Assembly: GCA_964019695.1 (NCBI GenBank)
Contig: OZ026517.1
Coordinates: 58,039,172 to 58,103,171, forward strand
Reading direction: 5' to 3'
DNA length: 64,000 nucleotides
DNA from: Loripinus fragilis
Lineage: Eukaryota > Mollusca > Bivalvia > Lucinida > Lucinidae
The translations under genes were made by a program, and so were the position numbers. The notes below the pieces were generated by a model. It had not been told where the DNA came from, did not search any database, and saw only the letters and a list, made by a program, of their open reading frames with translations. Positions 1-10,733 of this stretch are shown here, one piece after another. The stretch's first letter is position 1. Each line of letters starts with the position of its first letter.

Positions 1-235
1 AAACCTCTGTTATGTCTAATTTAATTCAAAATGTCTGGAAAACCAGCCAAATTAGGTGAAATTTTAAAATTGATACTTGACTGATAATATAAAATGTTTA
101 AATATGCAAAAGAAAATTTAATTTTCTGGTCAGTTCATGGAATCATGAATATGGCGAGTCTCTTGCTGAACATGGTGGGTCTCTTGCAAAGCAAGTGAAG
201 CCTAAAGACCAAAAATTGAATTTATTTCTTAAATA
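1..235. mobile_element. Fragment of MITE family X
   Basis: The stretch with 'aaaaccagccaaattaggtg' and the later 'tcatggaatcatgaat...gtctcttgcaaag' matches parts of 50700-51000 and, in reverse orientation, 52690-52960. In the better copies these motifs form a hairpin element. Here only part is present and it is cut by the window edge. Confidence 0.6.
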
Positions 236-1769
236 ATCTGTTGGGAAATCATACTTAAAGTAACTCATCTTTTGTAAGTATACAACAATCATGCAAGAAG
301 CAGACATTTTTTATTACTGCCTTGCCCGGTGTTTAACACACTGATACCACCCTTATCAACTTTAGTGAGAAATATCATGTGATGTGCAAGGTCTACACTG
401 ATGTAGTTATTTTACTTCTACTATGTTTGTCCACCTGTACGTTAGATGACCCACTCACTATAAGGCTGCGTGGATTTTCTCCACATACAGGCAGACAAGC
501 CATGGTATAACTATTACTTAGTCAACATTATTTTAGCCTCAATTCGATGAAGTCATTGGAGAAAAGCTGGCATGTAAGAAATTACATGTCATGAAACGAC
601 TATTGATCTATTAAAATGATTTAGTTGTATGAAATGTGGTTTTTTTTTGCACTTTTAAAAATAAGATTTTCACATTGATGCTGAAAGAATGAAAATTTGA
701 AGGCGAAAAATGTCTAGAAATATCTTTGTTTATGTTTTCAAAATTGTGAGTTTACGGCTTTTTATGGCATGTAAATTAGTTTATAGGAAATATTTGTCGA
801 TTTTCATAGATCAGTATTAAACCACCATTGTTTTTGAACATGACACAACAAACAGCAACAAATGTGTGGTGCTTTTTAAATGTGCAGCTTTTGAGGCGCA
901 GAAATATACACATAAATACACATAATCTTCACTCCTAACACCTCAAACAATTCTATGAATCAAACCTTGGATGAAAAACTTAAGATTTCAGGATCACATG
1001 ACAACCACATGATAATGATGTCATAGAAAACCATGACAATACAATTTAACAGAACATAGTACAGTATATATAACATGACAATATAATATATAAGTTAAAA
1101 TGTAGCAAAATTAACGGCTACATCATGCCATTAATAACATTGAAGAAAAGAAAATGCCACAGCAATACCGGTATGTTATGGAAAAATGCAAAATTTATTT
1201 TCTATTAGACAACTCTTGGGGTCACCAGAATGATCAATTTTAATCAGGTTAACATCCACCTTACAAAATGCTGCATTTTCGTACAAAATACTAGGGCTGA
1301 GGCAGTTCAGATTGACATAATTTTATCATCAACTAAGAAAAAATGTCCTAAAATTGGGTCTCAGGGGATTTTTTTTCATTCTAACTTGAGTTTTCTAGAA
1401 ACATCACTGCGGCAGATAATGAAGTTCTAAATTTTGGATTACCTGCCTTGCCCACATGGATTCCTTATTAAAATCAAAAGCTTTACTGAGCTTAGCAGAC
1501 AGAAAACAAAGTACTCCAGCAGCCATGGAAAAAAAATCCCAAAATAATATTTTATATAATTTTTTAAATTTCTCACATTAATCATATCAAACCCGTCTCT
1601 TTCACCTTATGTTTTATCAAGATATTTCTTGTTATTTGTTAACTTATATTACTGATGCGAACTTTAGGACTTGATAAATAGAAAAAAGATAATGGAATCA
1701 ATGTGTTAATTTGCATGAAGGAGCTTTTACAAAAGGCCATTCACGCAAAATAAACCCACATTTTATGTT
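236..1769. other. Non-coding AT-rich stretch, nothing recognised
   Basis: No open frame resembling a known protein, no RNA gene and no clear repeat boundary was seen. The short open frame near 1230 has no recognisable motif and codon content like the surrounding DNA. Confidence 0.5.
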
Positions 1770-1771
1770 TT

Positions 1772-1960
1772 TAGTTTGATTTTATTATTTACGTCCCATC
1801 AACAATCTTTCGGTTATTTAGGGACAGGTCTTCCTAGGTTGAACCAGTACTAAGCTAGGATTAATGTGTCTTGCTCAAGGACACAACAGAGTGACGCTGG
1901 TGGGGCTCTAACCCGCGGCCCCTCGGTCTTGAGTCAAGCACTCTACCAGTGAGCTCGTTT
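1772..1960 (-). mobile_element. tRNA-derived SINE, copy 1
   Basis: Read on the minus strand, the right end is a tRNA-like head. It has an A-box-like 'gctcactggtagagtgctt' and a B-box-like 'gggttagagcccc'. A conserved body follows with 'gtgtccttgagcaagacac' and 'ctggttcaacctaggaagac'. The same arrangement occurs at 27250-27445, 35665-35852 and 59085-59270, all on the minus strand. These are RNA polymerase III promoter-bearing retroposons, not functional tRNA genes. The family of the central domain was not assigned. Confidence 0.8.
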
Positions 1961-1964
1961 TAAA

Positions 1965-4413
1965 AGATATAACGATAGTAGATGTGAAGTCCACTGAGTC
2001 TAAGGCTCACCCGTCTTCATTGGTTACTTTACAGGTTTTAGTATAGAGATGCTATGATATTTAGTTCTCACTTACTGAGTAGGCCTACATATCATAGCTA
2101 TATATGAAATTTAATGAAAAATTGACAAATCTAAATCAAATACCATATGGGCCACAATGTGAGAAAATGAGAAAAAAAAAATCACTATCATAGAAACAGA
2201 ATAGTTTGATTTTATAGAGTAATGCTACTAATTTTAAATAGTTTCTATTTGACTGGATTATTCAAATCTTGAAGTGAGATATGGCATATTTATTAAAGGC
2301 CTATGTACACATTCAATGTTATTGCCACGAAAAATGTTGCCAAAGTTGTGTATTCCATTTTGACAACGTTGATATTGATCAGAAAACTTTTCATTTTCTT
2401 GAAAAAGTTTAACCATTGGGAAAAAAATATTGCTCAATGAAAAAAGCAGCATATCAACCTTACATCCAATCTGCAGAAAATATTTTATCTATTCTCGTGG
2501 TTTTGGGTTTGCTATAGTAACAACTAAGTGATACACATAGGAATTTGAAGCATAAAGTTGGTTTAAAAGTGAAGATAACTCCAAAAAATGATTTTTTAAA
2601 AAAATAATTTGGAATTTGTTAGTTTGGTGATCAAATGTTTAAAGTATACAAATGCAGTGTTATTTTGCATACATGATTTTCATGATGTTCTGTCGAGTTC
2701 ACGGTTAAGCTTGGTTTATATAATTTTGATCCAAATCAAAACTTTGACTGAAAACTATGATCAAATCCTGCATAAAAACACTTTGATTAAAAACTATGAT
2801 CATATCCTACATCAAAGCACTTTTGTTGTTCATTTGCATCAAAGTATCTAAGTCAATATGCTACATAAAAGCGCAATTACCAAGTTTTTGCACCAAAAAT
2901 TTTCAGCGCAAAAATGGGTTAAGTGCACTTATTGAGTTTTTGCACCAAAATTTTCAGTTGTCAATTTCCAATAAGTGCATATTTTCTTTAATTTCACTTT
3001 TATCATAAAATTATAAGACTGGACTTTTTCTTCACATGAAATCTAACAGAAAATGCATTTGAAAACATTTTATAGCAATAACATGAGAGGAAAGTGAAAG
3101 AAGATAAAATGTTTTTTGCCTCTCCTGAAAAGTTTGTAAAATGGAGTTATTGACTTTTTGCGCTAAGGTGACGATATGTTACTGAAATGAAGGAAACCTA
3201 TTTTGAAATATACACTTAACAAGTATCATGTCCAATGGCTTTTCTCTTTTAAACATCTCAATCTACCTATCGATCAGTATTAAAATATCTGTCACTATAT
3301 ATTTACATGACTACTATATCACCTAATTTGATTTCATGAACTATGCTTTTGCTAAGCTGGTAGTTGCATGGCAGTAACAGTATGTGGGCAATGTATTTTC
3401 AATCAGAGTGGATCCTGATCAGATGGCTTTGGCAGAAACCAGCTCACAGATCTGGATATGTATACATGTACAGTGTTTTGAAAAAAGGATAGATCCATGT
3501 CCAGCAGGGCAAGTGTTAAGGATAAAACCAGTCAAATCTTGTTGGGAACATAATTTCACTTCGAGATATCATAAACCATAGTTTGAGTTTATAGAAGTTG
3601 TGGTATTTTATCATGGTCTCCACACGCACTGTTTGTTAAGACAAAATAATTCAGAAATTAGCTAAAGTCCTGAAAAGAGAAGGGCATTTATTCATTTTCT
3701 TTAAAGAAATGAATCAATCTGTGCTACTTAGATATAGGATTTCTTTACCATCAGCATTCTGAATAACAAATGTAAGTGACCATACTTGGGCAAAAAGGTG
3801 TGTTTTTCTGATGCAAACCTAGAGAAATACCCCTATCAGTGTCTCTTATGAAAGAGAAGCAGGTAGGACCAATCCCTACGGGCTTCAAGAGATGGCCACT
3901 CAGCTCATCAAGGATCCGAGTGTCTTAGTTGCTTTCGAAGAAATTTCTGAAATGTGTTGACCCCAATCCATATTATCAGAGATGGTTATACCAAGGTATT
4001 TTGCTGACTGAACATTCTCAAAAAAGATCTGATGAAGCCATCTGATCAGGATCCATGCTGTTTTCCACTCTAACTAAAAATAAATGCTTGCAAATGGAAA
4101 GCTGCAGATTAACAGGATAAAAATTTGGGAAAAGTTTTATACATTAAAATATTCAGCATGGTAAGAGTTAAAGAGTTGACCTTGTATAATGGATCAACTG
4201 CTGTCAAGATTTCTCTCCAATTTGGCGTGCAAATAACCTAACTGTGATTCAGTATGATTTTAACTATGCACACTTTGAAGTTCAGGGCCAAGATTTTTCC
4301 CTAAGATAAGGAAAAAATGGTCACTGTGTAATTTCAATACATTTTGGCATGTTTAAGCCCAGAAATTATCAAGAAACTCATTGTAAAACTATGTAAATTT
4401 TACTTCATTATAG
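1965..4413. other. Presumed upstream intron/flank of the sirtuin gene, no exon identified
   Basis: The first sirtuin exon found (4414) starts in phase 1 at the NAD-binding glycine motif, so an exon ending in one base of a glycine codon must lie upstream. I could not find it here. The frame at 3384-3581 looks like a repeat-derived peptide. An open stretch at 3838-3960 does not carry the expected beta-strand plus TG ending. Confidence 0.4.
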
Positions 4414-4500
4414 GGGCTGGGATCTCCACTGCAGCAGGAATTGGTGATTTCAGAGGAAAAGATGGCAAATGGACTGAAAAGGACAAATTGAAGGACCATG
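4414..4500 (+). CDS. Sirtuin exon a: NAD-binding GAGIST...DFRG motif
   Basis: The exon follows 'cattatag' and ends before 'gtaaga'. It encodes the Rossmann-fold signature (G)AGISTAAGIGDFRG and then KDGKWTEKDKLKDH. In sirtuins this loop binds the adenine-ribose of NAD+, and the Arg/Asp of the DFRG segment are conserved. The usual proline before DFRG is glycine here. The exon is 87 nt, phase 1 in and phase 1 out; the split glycine codon at each end is completed by neighbouring exons. Confidence 0.88.
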
Positions 4501-4574
4501 GTAAGATTATCAACTATTTTGATTTAAAAGAATTTGGAGAATGCAGTCTTTGAACTGTGATTTTCCTGTCTTCT

Positions 4575-4972
4575 TAAGTCTGAACCAGTTCCAGGGCCTT
4601 TTCTGCCCATCTCTAGGGCCCGAATTTGGCCCCATTCCCAATCATAAATAGCCACCTTTTTTCCCAATACCATGTCTGATTTTCCCTATTAAGAAAGGTA
4701 AAAAAAAAAAAAAAAATGACCAGTACTACTTAATCATAAGTAGGAGAAACACTGACCCATATCAGAATAATACTTAAACACTAGTGCTTACTTAAGTGGT
4801 ATGCTTGGCATAATACAATCTAAAATAACTTGATTTTGAGGATCTATTTTGCTACCCTTGTAATGTTCTATGTCGTTAATTTCTCCCAATTTTGATGTTA
4901 AGTTGATCTTTTTACCCAATTTTGGCCAGGGGCCTTTTCCCAAAATTGCTGGAAAAGGCCCTGAGTTCTCTT
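4575..4972. repeat. Inverted-repeat element in sirtuin intron 1
   Basis: 'ccagggccttttctgcc' near 4590 is mirrored by 'ggaaaaggccctgagtt' near 4950. The enclosed ~380 bp are AT-rich with a poly-A run at 4699-4714. This is probably a small non-autonomous DNA element; no other copy was seen in the window. Confidence 0.45.
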
Positions 4973-5159
4973 GATTTTGGCAAATCATACGACGTCGCAT
5001 CTGGGAGTGATATAAAGTATACATTTAAATTGATAAACTTTGAGTGGTTTACTGATTTTGATAACATTCTGTAATGATGCACATAACAACTTTGTGTATA
5101 TAGTGGTATGGCAAAACCCTTAGGGTTTCATGCCACAAATGCAATTTTAAAGTAATTTG

Positions 5160-5345
5160 AATGTCATATGGTAAATAGAATCTAATAGTCATGCTCATGT
5201 TTTTATTTTATTTATTAATGATAATGTTGTTGGGAAAAAAGGGATAAAATGCTAAGCAAGCCTCTGGATTTATCTCTTTTCCTCAACTTATTTAATAAAT
5301 TCAATCAAACATGACCACTCATGTAATATCCTCTATGTTTATCTT
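5160..5345. mobile_element. MITE family E, copy 1 (palindromic)
   Basis: The arms 'catgctcatgtttttatttt' and 'aaacatgaccactcatgtaa' are imperfect inverted repeats around 'gggataaaatgctaagcaag'. Better copies are at 41563-41898 and 58388-58720, which share the core and the 'gaggatcttac' end. Confidence 0.6.
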
Positions 5346-5394
5346 TAAAATCATTGATTTCTTGTTTGTCTATGTGTAGCTAAAATTCAACTCA

Positions 5395-5560
5395 AGTTTT
5401 TTAGCATAGATTTGTGAATTAAATTTATTCTTATCCATGAGTTTTGACATTTGTTTTGGGTGCTCAAAAGAACCATCTCATTGAGATGGTTCTTTGAGTA
5501 CACACAACATATGTTTTGGTTGAGAAATTAGATTTATATATTAAGTACTCTTAACTAACG
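5395..5560. mobile_element. MITE family F, copy 1, with internal hairpin
   Basis: The family is recognised by a central perfect or near-perfect hairpin of 'agaaccatctca/tgagatggttctt' flanked by 'acatttgttttgggtgctca' and 'gagtacacacaacatatg'. The ends resemble 'ttagcataaaaa' and 'agtactcttaacta'. Other copies: 11060-11240, 11695-11800, 14432-14600, 24225-24392, 45703-45872 and 47346-47540. Confidence 0.7.
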
Positions 5561-5933
5561 AGCATGTCATCAATTTCAAGTTTTATCAGGATTTTTCCAC
5601 ATTACATCATAGGTCCAGATAAAAAAAAACTTTTTTAGCATAAAAAGACATTATATTCTCAGGGATCTGGCTCAGAATATCGTGAGAGAAAATATCCCAT
5701 AAGCCAAAACTGACCAATAATTATGAATTTTTAGCGAGTAATTGTAAAAAATCCTTTGCTTTATTACATTTTGCTATGAGATTTTTCTCCCATCAAGCCA
5801 ATTTCAATGAGTTTTTGGCAGAAAAATGGGCAAATCTCTCCTAATTTCCCCCAATAATCTCTGTATTCTTAACCACCAGTTGTATCATTTGTTTTGGGTG
5901 ATCAAAGAATCATTATCATGAGTTTATTTCCAG

Positions 5934-6274
5934 GATCAAAGGGGCTCAAGAAGGGAGCCAGCTGGGGATGCAGTATTGGTGACCTGAGACCAACATACAC
6001 ACATGAGGTCATTGTGAAACTTCTCGAGATGGGCCACCTCAAGTACATAATCAGTCAAAACACTGATGGCCTTCACAGATTATCTGGCATCCCTGCTGGG
6101 AAGATATCAGAACTGCACGGAAATGCCTTTGTTGAGAGGTGTGAAAAATGTGAAGCACGGTATGAGCTGCCAAAAAGCTGCAAATCCTACCAACAAGGTA
6201 TAAGAAATGTTCCTGCAAAGCCATGTGAGAGGTGCCGTATCGACCACAGGACTGGTAGAGTTTGTGAGAAAAAG
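5934..6274 (+). CDS. Sirtuin exon b: catalytic histidine and zinc ribbon
   Basis: The exon follows 'tatttccag' and ends before 'gtaaat'. It is 341 nt, phase 1 in and phase 0 out. It encodes RPTYTHEVIVKLLEMG, then SQNTDGLH (NAD/nicotinamide pocket), then ISELHGN, whose histidine is the catalytic base. After this come the zinc-ribbon cysteines: CEKC, a longer insert, CERC, and HRTGRVC at the end. The extra CERC pair before the usual second cysteine pair is unusual relative to SIRT6 and SIRT7. Confidence 0.92.
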
Positions 6275-6458
6275 GTAAATAGGTGTTTCAAAAGATAGTA
6301 TAGACTAGTATGTCATCGGTCGGGAGTCAAAAACTCGTATCTTTGATTTTCACATTTTTCAGGAGAGACAAAAAACTGAATAACTTTTGCTAGGAGTGTT
6401 CTATATTGCTTTTATGTTCTCTATCGAAATCATGTTTATTCCAACATCACTTGATGAT

Positions 6459-6666
6459 AATGCCTGTTTAACTCTTTCCTTTATAGCAATGACTTTTGTC
6501 ATCTGCTGATAACCTTTGCAAAAAGTTTGAACCAATGTCAGAAGAATGTCGGTGCTGAATTGGATCCAAACTCTGATAGTTTTCTTTGAAAAAGTTAATT
6601 TTGAAAAATTTCAGCAGATGACAACAAAAGCAAGGAAAATTACCCAGGATCCAATTAATTAATAAC
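6459..6666. mobile_element. MITE family U, decayed copy
   Basis: It shares 'gtttaactctttcc', 'aacctttgcaaa', 'ggatccaaactctgatag' and 'aaaattacccagga' with the fuller copy at 7448-7662. The right terminus has been replaced by 'aattaattaataac', so the copy is incomplete. Confidence 0.5.
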
Positions 6667-6782
6667 CAAACAAGCTGTGTTAGCAAAAATCATTTTTAAA
6701 TATTTGTTCTATTTTCCCATATCTTTAATACAAATAATGACCGTTATAGCCCAAAAAAAGTTTATGAAAAAGGAAATTAAAT

Positions 6783-7003
6783 GAGCCTTGACATGTGATT
6801 TCCAACAATGTGACATTTTGACAAGTTTGTGTCGCCTCCTTATAAGCTTAGAAACTCCAAACTATGTTCGGGCAGTAGCTTAATATTCACAGAATATTCA
6901 AGCAACTAGCAATGGCTCTGATCAGACTGTGCATATGCCCAGACTGATCCGAGGCTTTGCTGGTCGCACATACTACATTGTTGGAAATCTCATGTCATGG
7001 CTC
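6783..7003 (+). mobile_element. MITE family A, copy 1, 4-bp target duplication AAAT
   Basis: Terminal inverted repeats of about 30 bp begin GAGCC and end GGCTC; each contains 'atttccaacaatgt' or its complement. The interior holds 'ctgatcagactg' and 'ggctttgctggtcgcaca'. AAAT flanks both sides (6779-6782 and 7004-7007). The family recurs at 12135-12744, 15673-15895, 16049-16284, 27833-28069, 46476-46712, 51692-51929, 58086-58313 and 58805-59042. It has no coding capacity. Confidence 0.85.
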
Positions 7004-7447
7004 AAATGCAATCTCCTAAAATAGGGACTAACAGCCAACCTATATATGATGATTGAAGCATATGGCCAACTTTAATTCATTTTCAAAGTCATAGGCAGCC
7101 TTATATTGTGGCGTAACCATTACCACTGTTATATGTACTTTGTGCAGTCTGATCAGAAGTACAGTTCAGCATGTGGGCTTGGGCAGTCTGATCAGAATGT
7201 TATTCATTCTCTGAAAAGTAAAACAGCTAACGTTGCTAAATACAAATTATAGCTAGTCTCTGTAGCTGAGCAGACTTGATTGAGCTTCACCTACTCACAA
7301 ACCAGGGAAACAGTTTTTTTGGCACCCCATCTCATATATCATATACAGTGCATTAGTTGAAATAAAAACCAAATTGAAAACTTTAATCTTTTTTGTAGAT
7401 ACCATACAGGTTTAACTATTTTGATTATGATAGGTTTTGTATATGTT

Positions 7448-7662
7448 TTAACTCTTTACCTTCTAATGTTGTTTACTAATAACTTTTGCAAACAGATTGG
7501 ACCCAGATCAGGCCCGACAAAATGTTGGGCCTGATCTGTATCCAAACTGTTTTACACTCTGTTGGTATTACTGAAAGAATTATTCAAGAAAGTTGATTTT
7601 GAAAAAAAGGCAGACAACAAAAAACATGCAAAATTACCCAGTATACCCAGGCAAAGAGTTAA
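7448..7662. mobile_element. MITE family U, TTAA-bounded
   Basis: The ends read TTAACTCTTTACC and GGCAAAGAGTTAA. Inside is a palindrome 'cagatcaggcccgac...gttgggcctgatctg'. Its right TTAA (7659-7662) is also the left TTAA of the next element. A degraded relative lies at 17880-18000. Confidence 0.65.
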
Positions 7663-7905
7663 CCCTTTGTATACGGGAAACCCCTAAAAAGGTACTTTTA
7701 CAAAAAGTAAAGACCCAGATGAAATGCTGCAAAATGCAGCAATTTATCAGGGTTGACATAGTTTGTAAGGTAAAAAAGATAATCAGACAAAAGATTACAA
7801 TATTTTTTGAAAAATATAACCGGACACCTCTAGATGAACAATAGACTATCCCAAGTTTATTGTATCAAACCAGAAAGGAGAGTCCATTAGTATACAAAGG
7901 GTTAA
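7659..7905. mobile_element. MITE family T, TTAA-bounded
   Basis: Inverted ends TTAACCCTTTGTATAC and GTATACAAAGGGTTAA enclose ~247 bp with 'gacccagatgaaatgctgca'. It ends only 18 bp before the sirtuin exon at 7924, so it supplies part of the branch-point region of that intron. Related partial sequences are at 17015-17160, 9350-9400 and 49320-49430. Confidence 0.7.
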
Positions 7906-7923
7906 TAAAATACATTTTTTCAG

Positions 7924-8117
7924 GGTTGTAGAGGATACCTTATGAACACTATAATCAACTTTGGTGATTACCTGGAGGGACCAGTACTAGACAGCGCTCA
8001 AACAAACGCCAAACAGGCTGACATGGTCCTTTGTCTTGGTTCCACTCTCAGAGTCTCACCTGCAAATGCCTTGGTAGAGATGGGAAACCAGCCCAACAGA
8101 CTTATCATTTGTAACAG
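7924..8117 (+). CDS. Sirtuin exon c: end of zinc ribbon and NAD-ribose region
   Basis: The exon follows 'tttttcag' and ends before 'gtaactgg'; 194 nt, phase 0 in and phase 2 out. It begins GCRGYL, giving the fourth zinc cysteine in a C-x4-C spacing with exon b. It continues with NTIINFGDYLE, in the position of the family's 'vhFGE/ldWED' segment, then DMVLCLGSTLRVSPANAL and RLIICN. These form the second half of the Rossmann fold, where the GS/ST loop contacts NAD+. Confidence 0.92.
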
Positions 8118-8148
8118 GTAACTGGAATCTGGATAGGATGATTTGTTT

Positions 8149-8382
8149 AGGCTTAAATGAAATGTATGTGTGGTTCCTGTTGGCCTACCTACCCTAATTT
8201 TTTTTAACCCTACCCTAAACATAAAAATGGTCTTTGGAGAAAAAATCCTAAAATGGGCACTTTTTCAGATTTTGTCACTATTTTCTTTGTTAAATGTTAT
8301 ATAAAAAAATAATTTTCCTACCTACCTACCCTAAATTGTGTTGGTATGCAACATGAACCACACATATATTTCATTTAGGCCT
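8149..8382. mobile_element. MITE family V in sirtuin intron 3
   Basis: Inverted ends of ~35 bp: 'aggcttaaatgaaatgtatg' on the left and 'catatatttcatttaggcct' on the right, each followed inward by 'tgtggttc...' or its complement. The interior repeats 'cctacctaccctaa'. It begins 31 bp after the donor of the exon at 7924-8117. No second copy was seen in the window. Confidence 0.7.
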
Positions 8383-8393
8383 TATTAAACCTA

Positions 8394-8606
8394 TTAACCC
8401 TTAAAGTGGCAATCACGATTGCAGCAGACGACAAATTTGCAAGATTTTTACTAGTTTTCGAAATAAATAAGGTATGATATTTCAGGAGAATTGTCTGCCA
8501 GCAGACAATTCTCATGAAATATCATGCCTTATTTGTTATTTTTGAAAAAGCAGCGAATTTAAAATTGTTGTCTGCTGCAAATTGTAGGTGGCGCTTTATG
8601 GGTTAA
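8394..8606. mobile_element. MITE family B, TTAA-bounded, long hairpin core
   Basis: The ends are TTAACCCTTAAAG and its complement 'ctttatgggttaa'; next inward are 'gcagcagacgac' and 'ttgtctgctgc'. The centre (about 8466-8537) is a near-perfect palindrome around 'agacaattctc'. A degenerate sister is at 9987-10188. Copies with another core are at 16786-17018 and inside the family C elements. Confidence 0.75.
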
Positions 8607-9571
8607 CTCCAAACGGACTTTCCTATCCTAATCATTTGGATGAGCACATATCTAATTTAAATGATGTAGGGTGTTTTTTCCTGTTTTATTCATATTCATA
8701 GAACATTTTCTGTGAGCCAAAAGTGAATTGGCCCTGATCATCCGATCTGGGGCTGCATGGTTTGCCCATATATCCCATAGAAAGGCTTGAACTATATGGG
8801 TTAGTTATATGTCAGAAAAAACATGTGAGCCAGGCCATGCTATAATAGACATAATACATGTAATGATTTGTTTAATATTAAATTTGATTTAATTTGTGAA
8901 TTTATTGATCTCATTTAGCTATAAATATGATTATTATATAACCTATAAATAGACATCTTTTGATTGGCCCAGAAGCCTATTCACTCGAGTCCATAAAACT
9001 ACATATCGCATGGGCTGCTGGTTTTTCCCATTCAATATTAGTTACTTAAAATAGACTTCATAGAAACTTTCCATAACAGGTGTGCTTTCAGCATGAAACT
9101 TGCATGATTTGCTGTAAATACAATTCAGTGAGTGACAGCAGCACGAAAATCACAAGATTTGGTGCCCATCATATTCATGTAATTCAGACTTTGCTTTAGC
9201 AGAACTCTTAAATGAACTAATAAATTTTTCCTTCTGGATTGATGCAATAAACTTGGAATGGTCCATTGTATAATTCTAGGGGTCACAGTATTTAATTTCT
9301 AAACAAAATTGTAGTTTTTTCCCTGAAGATCATTTTTGTCATAGCTAACAGTGTAGACCCTGATGAAATGCCACATTATGCAGCATTTAATCTGGATCTT
9401 CTCTGGCTGCAGTTGTAATTACAAATAAAGTATGTATTCTTTCCCCTTTTAACTGAATGAACTCAGTTAGTCATCATGTAAAAAAAGAAATTCAAGACTG
9501 TCCAAGACATAGTCCATGGCCAAGATTTTGTTGTTGTTTTTGCTTTTTTGTTTAGAGAAATTATATTATAA

Positions 9572-9716
9572 AACAATAGTTGACTATTGAGGCATTGGAC
9601 ATGATATGATATTGACCTGAGAATACCAATATTGACCTCGGCTCCGCCTCGGTCAATATTGGTACTCTCAGGTTGATATCATATCATGTCCAATGCCTCA
9701 ATAGTCAATAATTGTA
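9572..9716. repeat. Long perfect palindrome (~145 bp)
   Basis: The arms 'ttgactattgaggcattgga' and 'tccaatgcctcaatagtcaa' are followed inward by 'catgatatgatattgacctg' and its complement. They meet near 9644 at 'gacctcggctccgcctcggtc'. This foldback element resembles 'cctcggcttcgcctcggtc' elements seen in other invertebrate genomes (recollection, unchecked). Confidence 0.75.
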
Positions 9717-9986
9717 TAATGATGAAAAATGTGCACTATAGGGCCTCTTTCTTGATTTTGCATGCTTTCTTGGATACCTTGACATGTTGGCATTGTATGA
9801 CATTGGTTTTGACAATGTCAGACACAAATCATTTTCGTCCATTGTCACTGGTAGGAAACTTCATGAACAGAACCATGGGCTCTGTATATGGAGGCTGAAA
9901 AAAAATCTCTAAAAAATATTATTTCTTTTATCATCTTAATCAGTCAAAAAAAGGAGAATGTAGCGTTATACTATGGTATTACAACA

Positions 9987-10188
9987 TCTAACCCTTCAAG
10001 CGCCACCTATAATTTGCAGTAGACGACAATTTCAAATTTTGCTGCTTTTTCAAAAATAACAAATAAGGCATGATGTTTCATGAAAATTGTGTACTGGCAC
10101 TGTTAACCTTTTTTTTTCTAATTTTAGGAAAGATGTCGGAAAATTTGTCGTCTGCTGCAGCTGTGATTGGCGCTTTAAGGGCTAATCC
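9987..10188. mobile_element. MITE family B, degenerate copy
   Basis: The left end 'taacccttcaagcgcc' and right end 'ggcgctttaagggct' are inverted, with 'cagtagacgacaatt' and 'aatttgtcgtctgctgc' inside. The core palindrome is broken by 'gtactggcactgttaacc'. Confidence 0.65.
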
Positions 10189-10435
10189 AAGCTGATGAAA
10201 GCTACAAATTGAGTGTGATTTTATCTAAATAGTTTCTTTTGTGAGATAAACAGTCCCTTCTTGTACCTCATGACAACAAAAGGATCTAGACAAAACCGTA
10301 CCCAAGTCCAGACTCCCCACCCCCTGGATCTGCATGCGCGGATCCAGAAAGTTTTGTGAGAGGAGGTCCAACTCTGACGTTTTTTTCTTTCAGATAATGT
10401 GGGAGAGAAGATTTTAATAGTGCTAAAAGAGACCA

Positions 10436-10500
10436 TCATCGGCCCGCCAGCGAAACGACATTAATATGGAGTTTTGCTGGCGGGTCGATGATGCCCCAAC
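10436..10500. repeat. GC-rich hairpin with cccgccagc arms
   Basis: 'catcatcggcccgccagcga' pairs with 'tgctggcgggtcgatgatg' across a short loop. A similar hairpin is at 34930-34988 ('ccactatcgacccgccag...ctggtgggtcgatagtgg'). The downstream 10575-10640 is a poly-G and poly-C rich low-complexity stretch. Confidence 0.55.
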
Positions 10501-10733
10501 ATTGAATGCTGAATTGGTTTTTCATAGGTTCTGGACCAGTATTGCTAAAAAACCCTATATTTTTGTGATTTTTCAGGGGGGGGTCCGGACCCCTTGACCC
10601 CTTGTCCCCCTCCCCCCCCCCCTCTGGTCTGCCCATGATCTACCCATAGATACTTTCCGAAAAAGAACTTTATTAGAGTGAGCATGTTAGGTGGCATACA
10701 TTTTATTCTTATTTTGTGTTTTTTTATTAACAG

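Noticed and set aside
1772..1960. tRNA genes at the four SINE heads
   Set aside because: The A and B boxes are present, but the sequences cannot fold as complete tRNAs and are joined to conserved SINE bodies, so they are retroposons.
3384..3581. 65-codon frame with VDPDQMALAETSSQIW
   Set aside because: The peptide style is that of repeat-derived frames seen widely in invertebrate genomes. No homologous protein domain is recognisable.
3838..3960. Open + strand stretch reading NPYGLQEMATQLIKDPSVLV, considered as the missing upstream sirtuin exon
   Set aside because: It lacks the beta-strand ending in T-G expected before GAGIST, has no donor in phase 1, and stops in frame at 3957. It may be a shred of another gene or repeat.
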